A DNA stretch of 64,000 bases from Pseudomonas sp. W4I3. Lineage in GTDB: Bacteria > Pseudomonadota > Gammaproteobacteria > Pseudomonadales > Pseudomonadaceae. The DNA lies in the NCBI RefSeq assembly GCF_030816195.1, contig NZ_JAUSXS010000001.1, positions 3,929,501 to 3,993,500 of the forward strand. The letters run 5' to 3'. The translations under genes and the position numbers were made by a program. Each line of letters starts with the position of its first letter. Position 1 is the stretch's first letter. The notes below the pieces were generated by a model. That model was not told the DNA's origin and searched no databases. It saw only the letters and a program-made list of their open reading frames with translations. Shown one piece after another: positions 1 to 9,212 of this stretch.

Positions 1-93
1 GGAAGTAGAGAAACGAAGACAGGGTTAACGCGCTTGTCATGGTCCGGGACCTTGAATGGGGCGCACGCCACAGACGTGCGCCCGTGGTTTACA

Positions 94-964
94 TCAGGCG
101 ACCGCGATTTCGGTCGTCAGGGATTCGCGGTACATCAAGGCCAGGTCCGCCAGGGCGGCCTTGGCGGTCTGGTTGCGGGTTTCGAACGCCACCAGGCCTT
201 TCCAGTTGGTTTCAACGATGGCCTGCATCACGTCGGCGTAGTCGCAGTTGCCGTCGTGAATGCCAAAGTGCTGGTCTTGCACACCGTTGTTGTTGCTGAA
301 GGAAATCCCCTTGATCAGGTGGTGATACTTGCGCACCACAGCCGCCGGCATTCCGTTCTCGATATTGGCGTGGCCGGCATCGAGGAAGAAAAACACGTTG
401 TCGTGGGCTTGCAGACGCTCGAACACGAAGGCGTACTCGGCCTCATGGGTGAAGATGTAACTGGAAAGGCCGGTAGTTGACATAGTTGGACAGGTTTTCC
501 AGGTAGATATCCGTGCCCTTATGCGCCGCGTAAGTGGCCAGTTCCTGGACTGACTTGAGGTAGTGCTCCAGGGCGACTTTCTTGGCCTTGAGCACCATCT
601 TTGGCTCGACGATGCAACCGCCGTGAATGATCAACGGCGCGCCCAGGCGACTGGCGATATCAATCTCTTTCTTTACGTAGGCCACCGCCGCCACGCGAAA
701 CGCCTCGACGTCACTGCCCAGCGGCGCCTTGAAGTTGCCATGGAAGATCGGCTTGACGCCGCTGGCGGCGATCTGCGCCTGCAGGCTTTCGATGCGCGCA
801 TCGGTCCAGTCGTCGACCATTTCGCCAAACAGGCTGCCGTCGACATACCAGTGGGTGCACTGGCCTTCGATGGCCGTTTGCAAGCCCTGTTCGGCGTCGA
901 GGTATTTCTGGTGCGCCACACCGGTACAGAACGGCACGGCAGGGTTGATCAGTTTGCTTTCCAT
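94..964 (-). pseudogene. Sugar-phosphate isomerase/epimerase (TIM-barrel), frameshifted
   Basis: Two overlapping reading frames on the minus strand together make one protein of about 290 residues resembling the xylose isomerase-like TIM-barrel (AP endonuclease 2) superfamily. The N-terminal part (964 down to about 470) contains the barrel segments GAPLIIHGGC and DIYLENLSNY. The C-terminal part (about 480 down to 94) contains FFLDAGHANIENG, typical of the metal-binding second half. The first frame runs into a short nonsense tail and stops at about 443. The second frame is open upstream only to a chance ATG at 483. A one-base shift near 465-480 would restore a continuous protein. It lies 27 bp downstream of the rubredoxin gene on the same strand, so they are probably one operon. 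The substrate cannot be named. Whether the shift is a real mutation or a sequencing error cannot be decided here. Confidence 0.75.
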
Positions 965-991
965 GGAGCGATTCCTTTCGTTGATGGAGGA

Positions 992-1174
992 TCAGGCGTG
1001 TAACGGGTCAGCGAGTTCGATGGCCATGAAATCGGCCTTGGTCACGCCGCAATCCGGGCATGTCCAGTCTTCAGGCACCTCTTCCCAAGGGGTGCCCGCG
1101 GGTATCCCGTCCTCCGGAATGCCCAATTCTTCTACGTACATAAAACCGCAGGGTGCACACATATAAGTCTTCAT
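992..1174 (-). CDS. Rubredoxin
   Basis: A 60-residue protein with the two rubredoxin iron-binding knuckles, CAPCG near residue 6 and CPDCG near residue 39, which together give the four Cys ligands of a mononuclear Fe(SCys)4 site. Length and the aromatic EDWTCPDCG segment fit the family. Rubredoxins are small cytoplasmic one-electron carriers, for example to alkane hydroxylases or oxygen-reducing enzymes. No alkane hydroxylase or rubredoxin reductase is visible nearby. It is the first gene of a probable two-gene unit with the isomerase/epimerase and is divergent from the MocR regulator. The partner enzyme is unknown. Confidence 0.93.
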   Translation of the reverse strand: MKTYMCAPCGFMYVEELGIPEDGIPAGTPWEEVPEDWTCPDCGVTKADFMAIELADPLHA

Positions 1175-1332
1175 GAGAATGCAGAATCCATTGCTCGCTT
1201 GTAGGAAATTTCGCCAACTCCTGGCGAGATGGCGCGCAGTCTAGGGGAATGGCATTGCGCCAGGCAGGTAAAGTGATGCCTAATTCGGCCTAACTTCACC
1301 GGTAAAAGCACCGGCAAACATAAGGACGTTTC

Positions 1333-2748
1333 ATGTTGGTATCCGCCATCGCCTTTGTGGAAGGCACCCCCAAGGTCCAGCAGATCGTGGAGGCCTTCAG
1401 CCAGGCCATCGAGGCCGGTGAATGGGCGCCCGGCAGCAAGTTGCCGTCGGTGCGTGAGTTGACCGAGATCCTCGGTGTCAGCAAGTTCACCCTCAATGAA
1501 GCCCTGGATCGCCTGCGCGGGCGCAACCTGCTCACCTCAAGCCAGGGCCGTGGCTATTTCGTAGCGATGGACAGCGCGCGTCCGGCTGCGGCGACCTGGG
1601 TCGACCTGCTGCCCCAGGACCTGCTCAGCGTGTTGCGCCGCCCCCTGGCGACCGCCAGTGGCGAGCTGCGCCCCGGTGGTGGCCACTTGCCGGAAGACTG
1701 GTTGAACGGCGAAGCGATCCGCCAAGCCATGCGCAGCGTGGTGCGTGCGCCGTCGCTGCGCATTGCCGGGCTCGGTACGCCGGCCGGGCTGTTGCCGTTG
1801 CGCCAGGCGCTGCAACAGAAACTGCACGGCGAAGGCCTGTCGGTGCCGGTGGAACAGATCATCACCACGCCCAACACCGTGCAAGGCCTGGACATGCTCA
1901 TGCGCCTGCTGGTGCGTCCCGGCGACACGGTGCTGCTGGACGCGCCCTGCTATTTCAACTTCCACGCCAACCTGGCCCTGCATGGCGTCAAGGTAGTGAC
2001 CCTGGAACGTCGCCCCGACGGCTTCGACTTCACCGCCCTCGAACAGCTGCTCGCCGAACACCGCCCCAGCCTGTACCTGACCACCAGCGTCTTGCATAAC
2101 CCCACCGGCCATTCCTTCAGCCCCAGCCAGGCGTTTCGCCTGCTGCAACTGACCCAGCAGTACCACTGCCATATCGTCGAGGATGACCTCTACGGCGACC
2201 TGCACCCCAACCCACCGCCACGCCTGGCTGCCGTCGCCGGGCTGGACCAGGTCACCTACCTGTCGGGGTTCTCGAAGATCCTCAGCGCCAACACCCGCGT
2301 CAGCTACGTGGTGGCCGCGCCGCAACTGGCGGCCAACCTGACCAATATGAAGTTGATGAGCGGCGGCGTGACCTCGGAGCTGTTCGAGCAGATCGTGTAC
2401 CGCATGCTCAGCGAAGGCAGCTATGCCAAGCACCGCAAACGCATGGTCCAGCGCCTGATGGAGGCTGGTGGGCGCGTCGAGCAATGGCTCAAGCGCTGCG
2501 GCTGCGAGCTGCCGATGGCCTTTGAAGGCGGCATGTTCATCTGGGCGCGCCTGCCGCCTGGGGTCAACGGCGAAGTGCTGGCTCAGGAAGCCTTGAAGCG
2601 CAGCATGGTGCTGGCGCCCGGCACGCTGTTTGGCTACGACCCTGCCCACCGCGACTTGATGCGCTTCAACGTGGCCCACAGTGATGAGCCACGGGTGCAG
2701 CGGGTGTTCGAGGCGCTGCTGGTCAAGGCGGTGCGGTCAGGTGATTGA
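1333..2748 (+). CDS. MocR-type (GntR/aminotransferase) regulator
   Basis: 471 residues. An N-terminal GntR winged helix (about residues 10-75, with GSKLPSVRELTEILGVS) is fused to a fold-type I aminotransferase-like domain (about 110-465). The PLP-binding lysine is in SGFSKILSANTRVSY and the aspartate region is HIVEDDLYGDL. This is the MocR/PdxR/GabR architecture: a PLP-sensing transcription factor rather than an enzyme. The start is the ATG preceded by AAGGA. It is transcribed away from the rubredoxin/isomerase pair across a gap of about 160 bp, so it most likely controls that pair or itself. This is inference; no operator was identified. Confidence 0.9.
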   Translation: MLVSAIAFVEGTPKVQQIVEAFSQAIEAGEWAPGSKLPSVRELTEILGVSKFTLNEALDRLRGRNLLTSSQGRGYFVAMDSARPAAATWVDLLPQDLLSVLRRPLATASGELRPGGGHLPEDWLNGEAIRQAMRSVVRAPSLRIAGLGTPAGLLPLRQALQQKLHGEGLSVPVEQIITTPNTVQGLDMLMRLLVRPGDTVLLDAPCYFNFHANLALHGVKVVTLERRPDGFDFTALEQLLAEHRPSLYLTTSVLHNPTGHSFSPSQAFRLLQLTQQYHCHIVEDDLYGDLHPNPPPRLAAVAGLDQVTYLSGFSKILSANTRVSYVVAAPQLAANLTNMKLMSGGVTSELFEQIVYRMLSEGSYAKHRKRMVQRLMEAGGRVEQWLKRCGCELPMAFEGGMFIWARLPPGVNGEVLAQEALKRSMVLAPGTLFGYDPAHRDLMRFNVAHSDEPRVQRVFEALLVKAVRSGD

Positions 2749-2767
2749 CGGCGGGTAAACGGCTGCG

Positions 2768-3238
2768 TCAGTCCGGCAATGGGATCACTCGCAATGGCCG
2801 CACCGACTTGTAGGAAAAGCTCGAATAGATTTCTTTCACACAGGGCAACGTCTGCAGCACTTCCCGGGCAAATTCGCCAAACGACTCCAGGTCCGTGGCC
2901 ACCACTTCGAGCAAAAAGTCATACCGTCCCGACACGTTATGACAGGCCACAATCTGCGGAATCGCCAACAGCCGTTGCTCGAACGCCCGTGCGATTTCCT
3001 GGGTGTGGCTGTCCATCATGATGCTGACGAAGGCGGTCACTCCATAGCCCAGGGCCTTGGGTGACAGGATCGCCTGGTAACCGCTGATCACCCCACTCTC
3101 TTCAAGACTGCGCACCCGCCGCCAGCATGGCGATGTGGTCAGGGCTACACGGTCGGCCAGTTCGGCCACGGTCAGGCGAGCGTTGCTCTGCAAGGCGTTT
3201 AACAAGGCTTTATCGGTGCGGTCCAGACGGGCGGGCAT
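2768..3238 (-). CDS. mdeR: Lrp/AsnC-family regulator, MdeR-like
   Basis: 156 residues with an N-terminal AsnC-type helix-turn-helix (DRTDKALLNALQSNARLT, then ALTTSPCWRRVRSLEESGVI) and a C-terminal RAM/Lrp effector domain containing GRYDFLLEVVATDL. It is divergent from the methionine gamma-lyase gene, the same arrangement as mdeR and mdeA in Pseudomonas putida, where MdeR is a positive regulator responding to L-methionine. The gap of about 120 bp between the two starts should hold the binding sites. The family assignment is firm; the MdeR role rests on synteny. The pyruvate dehydrogenase E1-like gene mdeB known from P. putida is not present here. Confidence 0.85.
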   Translation of the reverse strand: MPARLDRTDKALLNALQSNARLTVAELADRVALTTSPCWRRVRSLEESGVISGYQAILSPKALGYGVTAFVSIMMDSHTQEIARAFEQRLLAIPQIVACHNVSGRYDFLLEVVATDLESFGEFAREVLQTLPCVKEIYSSFSYKSVRPLRVIPLPD

Positions 3239-3361
3239 AACGTGCCTCTATTCATTGTTTTTGTCGGTTTTTCTTCCATGACGCCCCGTGTTTGCGGGCG
3301 TTTTCGCAACGTTCAACTGTGGTTATGAGCATAGCATTGTAGGAAATAAGGAGCGCCAGAC

Positions 3362-4606
3362 ATGAACAATAAACACCCTGCGTTCGGTTTTTCCACCCGC
3401 GCCATTCACCACGGTTACGACCCCAAGGACCATCACGGCGCCCTCGTACCGCCGATCTACCTGTCGGCCACCTTCGCTTTTCCCACCGCCGAGTACGGCG
3501 CGGCCTGCTTTGCCGGGGAAGCCAGCGGGCATTTCTATACGCGCATTTCCAACCCGACCCTGGCACTGCTCGAGTCACGCATGGCCACCCTGGAAAACGG
3601 CGAGGCGGCGGTGGCCTTCAGTTCCGGCATGGGCGCGATTGCGGCAACGTTCTGGACCCTGCTGCGCCCTGGAGACGAGGTGATCGTCAGCCAGACGCTC
3701 TACGGTTGCACGTTCGCCCTGTTGCACCACGGCATCGGCGAGTTCGGCATCAAGGTGCGCCATGTCGACCTCACCGACCTGAACGCGCTGCAAGCGGCAC
3801 TTTCCCCCGCCACCCGCATGATCTACTGCGAAACCCCGGCCAACCCCACCCTGCGCCTGGTGGACATCGCCGCCGTGGCGCGGCTCGCCCATCAACAGCC
3901 AAGTGTCACCGTGGTGGTCGATAACACGTATTGCACGCCCTACCTGCAACGGCCCCTGGAGCTGGGCGCCGACGTGGTGGTGCACTCGGCCACCAAGTAC
4001 CTCAGCGGGCATGGCGACATCACCGCAGGCATCGCGGTCAGCAGTCAGGCATTGGCGCAACGTATTCGCCTGCAAGGGCTCAAGGACTTGACCGGCGCGG
4101 TGATGTCACCCCAGGACGCCGCCTTGCTGATGCGCGGCCTCAAGACGCTTGCCTTGCGCATGGACCGCCACTGCAGCAACGCTCGAGCCGTGGCCGAGGC
4201 GCTACAGGCCCACCCCGCCGTGAGGTGGGTGACCTACCCGGGGCTGGCGTCTTTCCCACAATACGAATTGGCGGCACGCCAGATGAAACAGGCGGGCGGC
4301 ATGATTGCCTTTGAGCTCACCGGTGGGATCGACATGGGCCGGCGTTTCATGAACGCGCTCAAGCTGTTTACCCGTGCGGTCAGCCTGGGCGACGCCGAAT
4401 CACTGGCCCAGCACCCGGCCAGCATGACCCACTCCACCTACACCCCCGAGGAACGTGCGCAGCACGGCATCAGCGAAGGCCTGGTGCGCTTGTCGGTGGG
4501 GCTTGAAGACGTCGCCGACCTGTTGGCGGATGTGCAGCAGGCGTTGGCCAAATGTGCGCGTGCCGTTGCGCGCCCAACCTTGCTGGACGCCCACGCGATG
4601 AAATGA
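3362..4606 (+). CDS. mdeA: Methionine gamma-lyase
   Basis: 414 residues, a Cys/Met-metabolism PLP enzyme. It follows the P. putida methionine gamma-lyase pattern closely from [12 protein letters not shown] onward. The diagnostic active-site Cys116 is present in TLYGCTF with Tyr114, and the PLP lysine is in [11 protein letters not shown] (about Lys212). The enzyme cleaves L-methionine to methanethiol, 2-oxobutyrate and ammonia in the cytoplasm. Cys116 separates it from cystathionine gamma-synthases and beta-lyases. The start ATG follows AAGGAG. A hairpin terminator follows the gene. Expression is probably controlled by the divergent Lrp-type regulator and by methionine. Confidence 0.95.
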   Translation: MNNKHPAFGFSTRAIHHGYDPKDHHGALVPPIYLSATFAFPTAEYGAACFAGEASGHFYTRISNPTLALLESRMATLENGEAAVAFSSGMGAIAATFWTLLRPGDEVIVSQTLYGCTFALLHHGIGEFGIKVRHVDLTDLNALQAALSPATRMIYCETPANPTLRLVDIAAVARLAHQQPSVTVVVDNTYCTPYLQRPLELGADVVVHSATKYLSGHGDITAGIAVSSQALAQRIRLQGLKDLTGAVMSPQDAALLMRGLKTLALRMDRHCSNARAVAEALQAHPAVRWVTYPGLASFPQYELAARQMKQAGGMIAFELTGGIDMGRRFMNALKLFTRAVSLGDAESLAQHPASMTHSTYTPEERAQHGISEGLVRLSVGLEDVADLLADVQQALAKCARAVARPTLLDAHAMK

Positions 4607-4634
4607 CCGTCAGGCTGGCGTGTTGCTTTCCCAC

Positions 4635-4674
4635 AACGGCGACCAGACAAGTCTGATCGCCGTTATGCGTTTTT
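4635..4674 (+). terminator. Rho-independent terminator after mdeA
   Basis: The inverted repeat AACGGCGA / TCGCCGTT encloses a loop of about 14 nt and is followed closely by a run of five T. It lies just after the mdeA stop on the same strand. Confidence 0.75.
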
Positions 4675-4805
4675 AATCTGGTTTTTTTGACGATTGGATC
4701 CCCACCCTTCTGTCAGGCTGTACTAGCATACGTCTCGGCGGGCTGCACCATCACCGCAGGGTATTCGTATTGGCTAGCATTTTAATCCCCGTCGCTATAT
4801 GCCGA

Positions 4806-5507
4806 ATGCCTGCACCGAAACTCATGGACGAATTGATGAACTCACACCTGTTCCCACATCTCGGCAAGGTCATCGCCAGCACGGGCAGTCGCCACTTCCC
4901 ACGCATGCTGCATGACCTGATCCTCACTCAATTGGCAGTGGACGCCACCCACATTACGCAATTACGGGTGAATGCCGCAGGCGACACGCGCCGCAAGATC
5001 AGCCCGGTCTACACCGACTCGACGTTGGCATTGGGCGAGGAACAACCCGCCGCCCAGCTGCACCTCACCCGGCGTAAAGATGATGTGCGCTATGTGCTCT
5101 CGGTGTACCGCTCCCACGACTCCGAAAACTTCTCGGCGCAAGAGCGCAGCATGCTGCAGGACTTCTCGACGCTGCTGCTGCCCATGGTGGAAAAACACAT
5201 CAGCGCAATCCAGCCAAGCCCTGCGGGCGATACACCACTGGAACCACAACACCAGGGCATCGAGACCTTGCGCCGACGCATTCAGGAGCGGCTGGTGCAA
5301 TCGGGGTTGACCCTGTCCAACCGCGAGCTGGAAGTGTGCGTGGGCCTGCTGGCCGGGCGCACCGCGCCGGAGTTGGCCGAGCAACTGGCGCTAAAGGTCA
5401 ACACCATCGAGAGCTACCTCAAGCGCGCAGCGATCAAGTTGGGGATCAGCGGGCGGCACTCATTGTTGCGGTGGATGTATTCGACGGACGACAGCGCCAG
5501 CTTCTAA
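4806..5507 (+). CDS. LuxR-type regulator at lipopeptide locus (viscBCR/massBCR-like)
   Basis: About 233 residues from the ATG at 4806. A TTG at 4770 and an ATG at 4824 are alternatives, and none has a strong ribosome site. The C-terminal 60 residues form a LuxR/GerE helix-turn-helix: LSNRELEVCVGLLAGRTAPE, then NTIESYLKRAAIKLGISGR. The N-terminal part shows no obvious autoinducer-binding or receiver domain. In P. fluorescens strains making viscosin or massetolide, LuxR-type genes flank the NRPS loci and are needed for lipopeptide synthesis. The one after viscBC-macAB sits in the equivalent position to this gene, convergent with macB. The role as activator of the NRPS operon is therefore inferred from synteny and family. 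Confidence 0.85.
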   Translation: MPAPKLMDELMNSHLFPHLGKVIASTGSRHFPRMLHDLILTQLAVDATHITQLRVNAAGDTRRKISPVYTDSTLALGEEQPAAQLHLTRRKDDVRYVLSVYRSHDSENFSAQERSMLQDFSTLLLPMVEKHISAIQPSPAGDTPLEPQHQGIETLRRRIQERLVQSGLTLSNRELEVCVGLLAGRTAPELAEQLALKVNTIESYLKRAAIKLGISGRHSLLRWMYSTDDSASF

Positions 5508-5510
5508 AAA

Positions 5511-5600
5511 ATGTGGGAGGGGGCTTGCCCCCGATGGCGGTGCGTCAGCCATATGAATGTTGACTGACCTCCGTCATCGGGAGCAAGCCCCCTCCCACAT
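5511..5600. repeat. Paired REP palindromes (REPIN) between luxR and macB
   Basis: TGTGGGAGGGGGCTTGCC followed by CGATGGCGG recurs in inverted orientation about 50 bp later (CATCGGGAGCAAGCCCC then CTCCCACA). It fills the gap between two convergent genes, a typical Pseudomonas location. It may act as a bidirectional transcript end. Confidence 0.9.
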
Positions 5601-5624
5601 TTGATCTGTGTCGGCCGGCAGTTT

Positions 5625-7583
5625 TCAGTCGCGGGCCAGTGCCTCGATGGGATCCAGTCGTGCCGCGTTCCGTGCGGGCACGAAGCCGAATACGATGCCG
5701 ATCAGCGTCGAACAGGCAAACGCGGTGATGATCGAGCCCACGGAAAACACCATTTCCCATTCCTTCACGAACAGCGAAAACAGATAGCCGATGGCATAGG
5801 ACAACGAGATGCCGATGATCCCGCCGATCAGACACACCATCACCGCCTCCACCAGAAACTGCTGACGAATATCCGACTGCCGCGCCCCGACTGCCATGCG
5901 AATGCCAATCTCGCGGGTGCGTTCGGTCACCGACACCAGCATGATATTCATCACCCCGATGCCACCCACCAGCAACGAAATCACCGCGATCAATGACAAC
6001 AGCAGCGCCAGTGAGCGGCTGGTTTTCTGTACCGTCTGCATGATGCTGTCGAGGTTGTTGGTGAAGAAGTCCTTGGTGCCATGGCGTTGCAGCATGAGCT
6101 TATTAACGTTGTCTTCCACCACCTTGCTCGGCTGGCCGTCCTTGATGCGCACGGTGATGCTGTCCAGATGACGCTGGCCCAGCAAGCGCCCCGCCGCTGT
6201 CTCATACGGCACCCACACATTCAACGCCTTGCTGGCGGCAAACATGTTCTTGTTGTCCGCCGTCACCCCGATCACCGTGCACGGCAGGTTGCCGACCAGG
6301 ATGACCTGGCCCAGCGGATCGACGTTCGGCCCGAACAGGCGCTGGCGGGTGTTGTGGTCGATCACCACCACCTGCGCCTGACGCCGTGCATCGCTTTCGC
6401 TGAAGGCGATGCCCGCTTCGAGCTTGAGGCCCTTGACCTTGAAGTAACGATCGCTGACGCCGTTGACCTGTGCATCCACGTCGATGTTGCCAAAGCGCAG
6501 CAACAGGTTGCGTCCCACCACCGGGGTGGCGCTGTCGACGTAATACAGCTGGTTCAACGCGTCCACATCCGAAGGCATCAGGGTCTCGATGGCCGAGGCG
6601 CGGCTGTCACCGAAACTGGTGCCGGAAAAGATATCGATGGTGTTGCTGCCGATGGCCTGGATGTCCTTGAGCACATAGCGCTTGGCGCCCTCGCCGATGG
6701 CCGAGATCGACACCACCGAGGTGATACCGATAACGATGCCGAGCATGGTCAGCAAGGTGCGCATGCGATGGGAAATCAGCGCGACCCAGGCCATGTTGAA
6801 CGCCTCCTTGAACAACCCCAGGCTCGCCACCAAGCGCCGGGCGCCGCTGCGCCTGGGTTCGACCGGCGCTTCGTTGGGCAGCTGCGCCCCAGTGCTCTGA
6901 TTGGCCTTGTCGCTGACGATCTCGCCGTCGCACACCTCGACGATACGCTGGGCATTCGCCGCCACCTTGGGGTCGTGGGTGACGATGATCACCGTGTGCC
7001 CTGCCGCATGCAGCTCGGCGAGGATGCGCATCACCTCCTTGCCACTCTGGGTATCCAGGGCCCCGGTGGGTTCGTCGGCGAGGATCACTTCACCGCCGTT
7101 CATCAACGCCCGGGCGATACTCACGCGCTGCTGCTGGCCACCGGACAACTGGCTCGGCCGATGGGTGATATGCCCCGCCAGGCCCAGGCGTGCGAGCAGA
7201 TCCCGCGCGCGGCTGTGGCGTTGCGTTTCCGGGGTGCCGGCGTAAATCGCCGGCATTTCCACATTGTGCAAGGCACTCAGGTGCGCCAACAGGTGGTAGC
7301 GCTGGAAAATAAACCCGAAGTAGTCGCGGCGCAGTTCCGCCAGTTGCTCATCGCCCAGGGAACGGGTCTCGATGCCATTGATTTTGTAACTGCCCGCCGT
7401 GGCGTAATCCAGGCCGCCGAGGATATTCATCAGCGTCGATTTACCCGAACCCGACGCGCCGATGATCGCCAGCATCTCACCCGCATGAATCGTCAGGTCG
7501 ATACCTTTGAGCGCAATGAACTCTCGCTCTCCGGCCATGAAACTGCGGGTGATGCCCTTGAGTTCCAACAGAGGTTGGGTCAT
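5625..7583 (-). CDS. macB: MacB-type ABC exporter (ATPase-permease)
   Basis: 652 residues, normal MacB length. The N-terminal ABC domain (about 1-230) has Walker A GASGSGKST, signature LSGGQQQR and Walker B VILADEPTG. It is followed by a transmembrane helix, the large periplasmic MacB core domain, and three C-terminal FtsX-type helices (ISLLVGGIGVMNIMLVSV region). Three bases separate it from macA. It is the inner-membrane engine of a tripartite efflux pump. In viscosin and massetolide producers macAB lies directly downstream of the second NRPS and contributes to lipopeptide export, so that role is inferred. No outer-membrane TolC-like gene is adjacent. Confidence 0.95.
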   Translation of the reverse strand: MTQPLLELKGITRSFMAGEREFIALKGIDLTIHAGEMLAIIGASGSGKSTLMNILGGLDYATAGSYKINGIETRSLGDEQLAELRRDYFGFIFQRYHLLAHLSALHNVEMPAIYAGTPETQRHSRARDLLARLGLAGHITHRPSQLSGGQQQRVSIARALMNGGEVILADEPTGALDTQSGKEVMRILAELHAAGHTVIIVTHDPKVAANAQRIVEVCDGEIVSDKANQSTGAQLPNEAPVEPRRSGARRLVASLGLFKEAFNMAWVALISHRMRTLLTMLGIVIGITSVVSISAIGEGAKRYVLKDIQAIGSNTIDIFSGTSFGDSRASAIETLMPSDVDALNQLYYVDSATPVVGRNLLLRFGNIDVDAQVNGVSDRYFKVKGLKLEAGIAFSESDARRQAQVVVIDHNTRQRLFGPNVDPLGQVILVGNLPCTVIGVTADNKNMFAASKALNVWVPYETAAGRLLGQRHLDSITVRIKDGQPSKVVEDNVNKLMLQRHGTKDFFTNNLDSIMQTVQKTSRSLALLLSLIAVISLLVGGIGVMNIMLVSVTERTREIGIRMAVGARQSDIRQQFLVEAVMVCLIGGIIGISLSYAIGYLFSLFVKEWEMVFSVGSIITAFACSTLIGIVFGFVPARNAARLDPIEALARD

Positions 7584-7586
7584 GGC

Positions 7587-8738
7587 TCAGTTCCCCGCCA
7601 CGGCAGGCGTTGCATCGCCGATCACGACTTTATCGCCCTCGACCAGGCCGTCGAGAATCTGCACCTTGACGTTGTTGTTGATGCCGGTCTTGACCTCACG
7701 CACCAGCGCCTTGCCCTTGGCGTCCAGCACCCGCACCGCATAGCTGCCATCGGCGTTGCGCGGCCCGAGTGCCGCCACCGGCACCATCAGCGCGGCCTCG
7801 GCGGTGTCGAGCACGATGCGCACCTGGGCGGTCATGGCGATGCGCAGGCGGTGGTCGGGGTTGGGCACGTCAAACAGCGCGTTATAGAACACCGCCGTAT
7901 TCTGCTTGGGCGTGCCGGCGGTCTGGGTTTCCAGGAAGTTCTGCGGCGCAGGTTCAGTACCCCGCAACTTGGCGTAGTAGCGTTTGTCGGCCTCGCCGAG
8001 GATGGTGAAATACACCTGCTGGCCGGGGCTGATGTGAATCACATCGGCTTCCGAGACCTGGGCCTTGACGGTCATGGTGTCCAGGTCGGCCAGCTTGAGC
8101 AGCACCGGCGCGAGCTGGCTGGCAATCACGGTCTGGCCTTCCTGGGTGACGATGCCCACCACATCACCGTCGATGGGCGCATTGATGCGGGTGTAGTCCA
8201 GGTTGATCTTGGCGGTGTCGATCTGGATGTGTGCGCTTTTGATCTGGGCGTCCAGGGCCAGCAGATTGGCCTGCTGCACCTGGAAGGTCGACTCGGCGTC
8301 TTCGAAGTCCTGGCGCGACACCGACTCATCGTCCTGCAAGCCCTTGTAGCGTTCATACACCGACTTGGCCTGCTTGAGCTGCGCCGCCGTGGCACGGCGT
8401 TGGGCCTGCAGGTTTTCCTCATCGACCTGGGCTTTGCGCAGGGTGTTCTGCAGGATCAGTGGGTCGATTTCGGCCAGCCACTGGCCCTTTTTGACCTTGT
8501 CGCCGACCTTGACCTTGAGCGATTTCAACTGGCCGGAGACCTGGGCACCGACGTCGACCTGCTTGACGCCTTCCAGCAGGCCGGTGGCCAGAACGGCGTT
8601 CTCGATATCGCCGCGCTCGACCGTGGCGGTGAGGTACAAGGGCGCATCGGCGGGAGCCTTTACGGTGTAGATAACCAATGCGACGGCAATGGCCAACACT
8701 GCGAATATGCCGATTTTGCGTAACTTAAACGTTTGCAT
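7587..8738 (-). CDS. macA: MacA-type membrane-fusion protein
   Basis: 383 residues from the ATG at 8738; the frame stays open to a TTG at 8783, judged less likely. One N-terminal membrane anchor (IGIFAVLAIAVALVIYTV) is followed by the lipoyl, alpha-helical hairpin and beta-barrel layout of RND/MacA adaptor proteins (VDVGAQVSGQLKSLKVKVGD; coiled coil about residues 95-170). It links MacB to an outer-membrane channel across the periplasm. It lies about 475 bp downstream of the NRPS viscC-like gene. That gap is filled by a large repeat, so read-through from the NRPS is uncertain and macA may have its own promoter. Confidence 0.94.
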   Translation of the reverse strand: MQTFKLRKIGIFAVLAIAVALVIYTVKAPADAPLYLTATVERGDIENAVLATGLLEGVKQVDVGAQVSGQLKSLKVKVGDKVKKGQWLAEIDPLILQNTLRKAQVDEENLQAQRRATAAQLKQAKSVYERYKGLQDDESVSRQDFEDAESTFQVQQANLLALDAQIKSAHIQIDTAKINLDYTRINAPIDGDVVGIVTQEGQTVIASQLAPVLLKLADLDTMTVKAQVSEADVIHISPGQQVYFTILGEADKRYYAKLRGTEPAPQNFLETQTAGTPKQNTAVFYNALFDVPNPDHRLRIAMTAQVRIVLDTAEAALMVPVAALGPRNADGSYAVRVLDAKGKALVREVKTGINNNVKVQILDGLVEGDKVVIGDATPAVAGN

Positions 8739-8784
8739 AAATGACCATAAAGTTGGGCTTTTTGATTGAGCATGGGTATCCAAA

Positions 8785-9163
8785 CGCTAACCACGATGCG
8801 CAGCGAGTCGCTCTTGATCTTGATCTGGCTTTTGATCCTGGGCGCCCCGTTAAACCACGCTGGCCGAACGCAGGCTTGGATTCGTGGGTAACCCGGCAGG
8901 ACGCCGGGTTAGCCGCCCCGCGCCATGGATGGCGCGTGGCGGCGGCCCACGGATTCAAGCCTTCGTTCGGGCACACCGAGCCCAAGCGAGGTGCCGAGTG
9001 GTGGGGCAAGAGCCCTTTGGTTACTTTGGGGCTTTTCCAAAGTGACCCGCCGTAAGGGCGGAACCCTAAGTGGCCGTGACCGCAGGAACGGATATGTACC
9101 CGGTCCGATCCAACATCCTGGTCGGCCCAGAGGCCGCCATCGGGGGCAAGCCCCCTCCCACAT
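8785..9163 (+). repeat. Large structured intergenic repeat, copy 1
   Basis: This stretch between macA and viscC has no gene. It is a full copy of the element also found at 34903-35310 (opposite orientation) and 39190-39605. It begins at CTAACCACGATGCG and ends in a REP (9133-9163, CGCCATCGGGGGCAAGC). A degenerate second REP follows at 9177-9201. The core is an outer stem (8875-8888 with 8946-8959) enclosing two hairpins (8889-8911 and about 8912-8945). Downstream is a conserved block (GTGCCGAGTGGTGGGGCAAG, then CCGTAAGGGCGGAACC). The outer-stem arms differ from the other copies but still pair. Confidence 0.9.
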
Positions 9164-9212
9164 TTGGACCGAGGTGTATCAGGAACAAGCCCCTTCCCAC
9201 CTTTATCGGCCA

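Noticed and set aside
6081..8723. An 880-codon plus-strand frame opposite macA and macB
   Set aside because: It has no recognisable domain and spans two genes with clear MacA and MacB motifs on the other strand.
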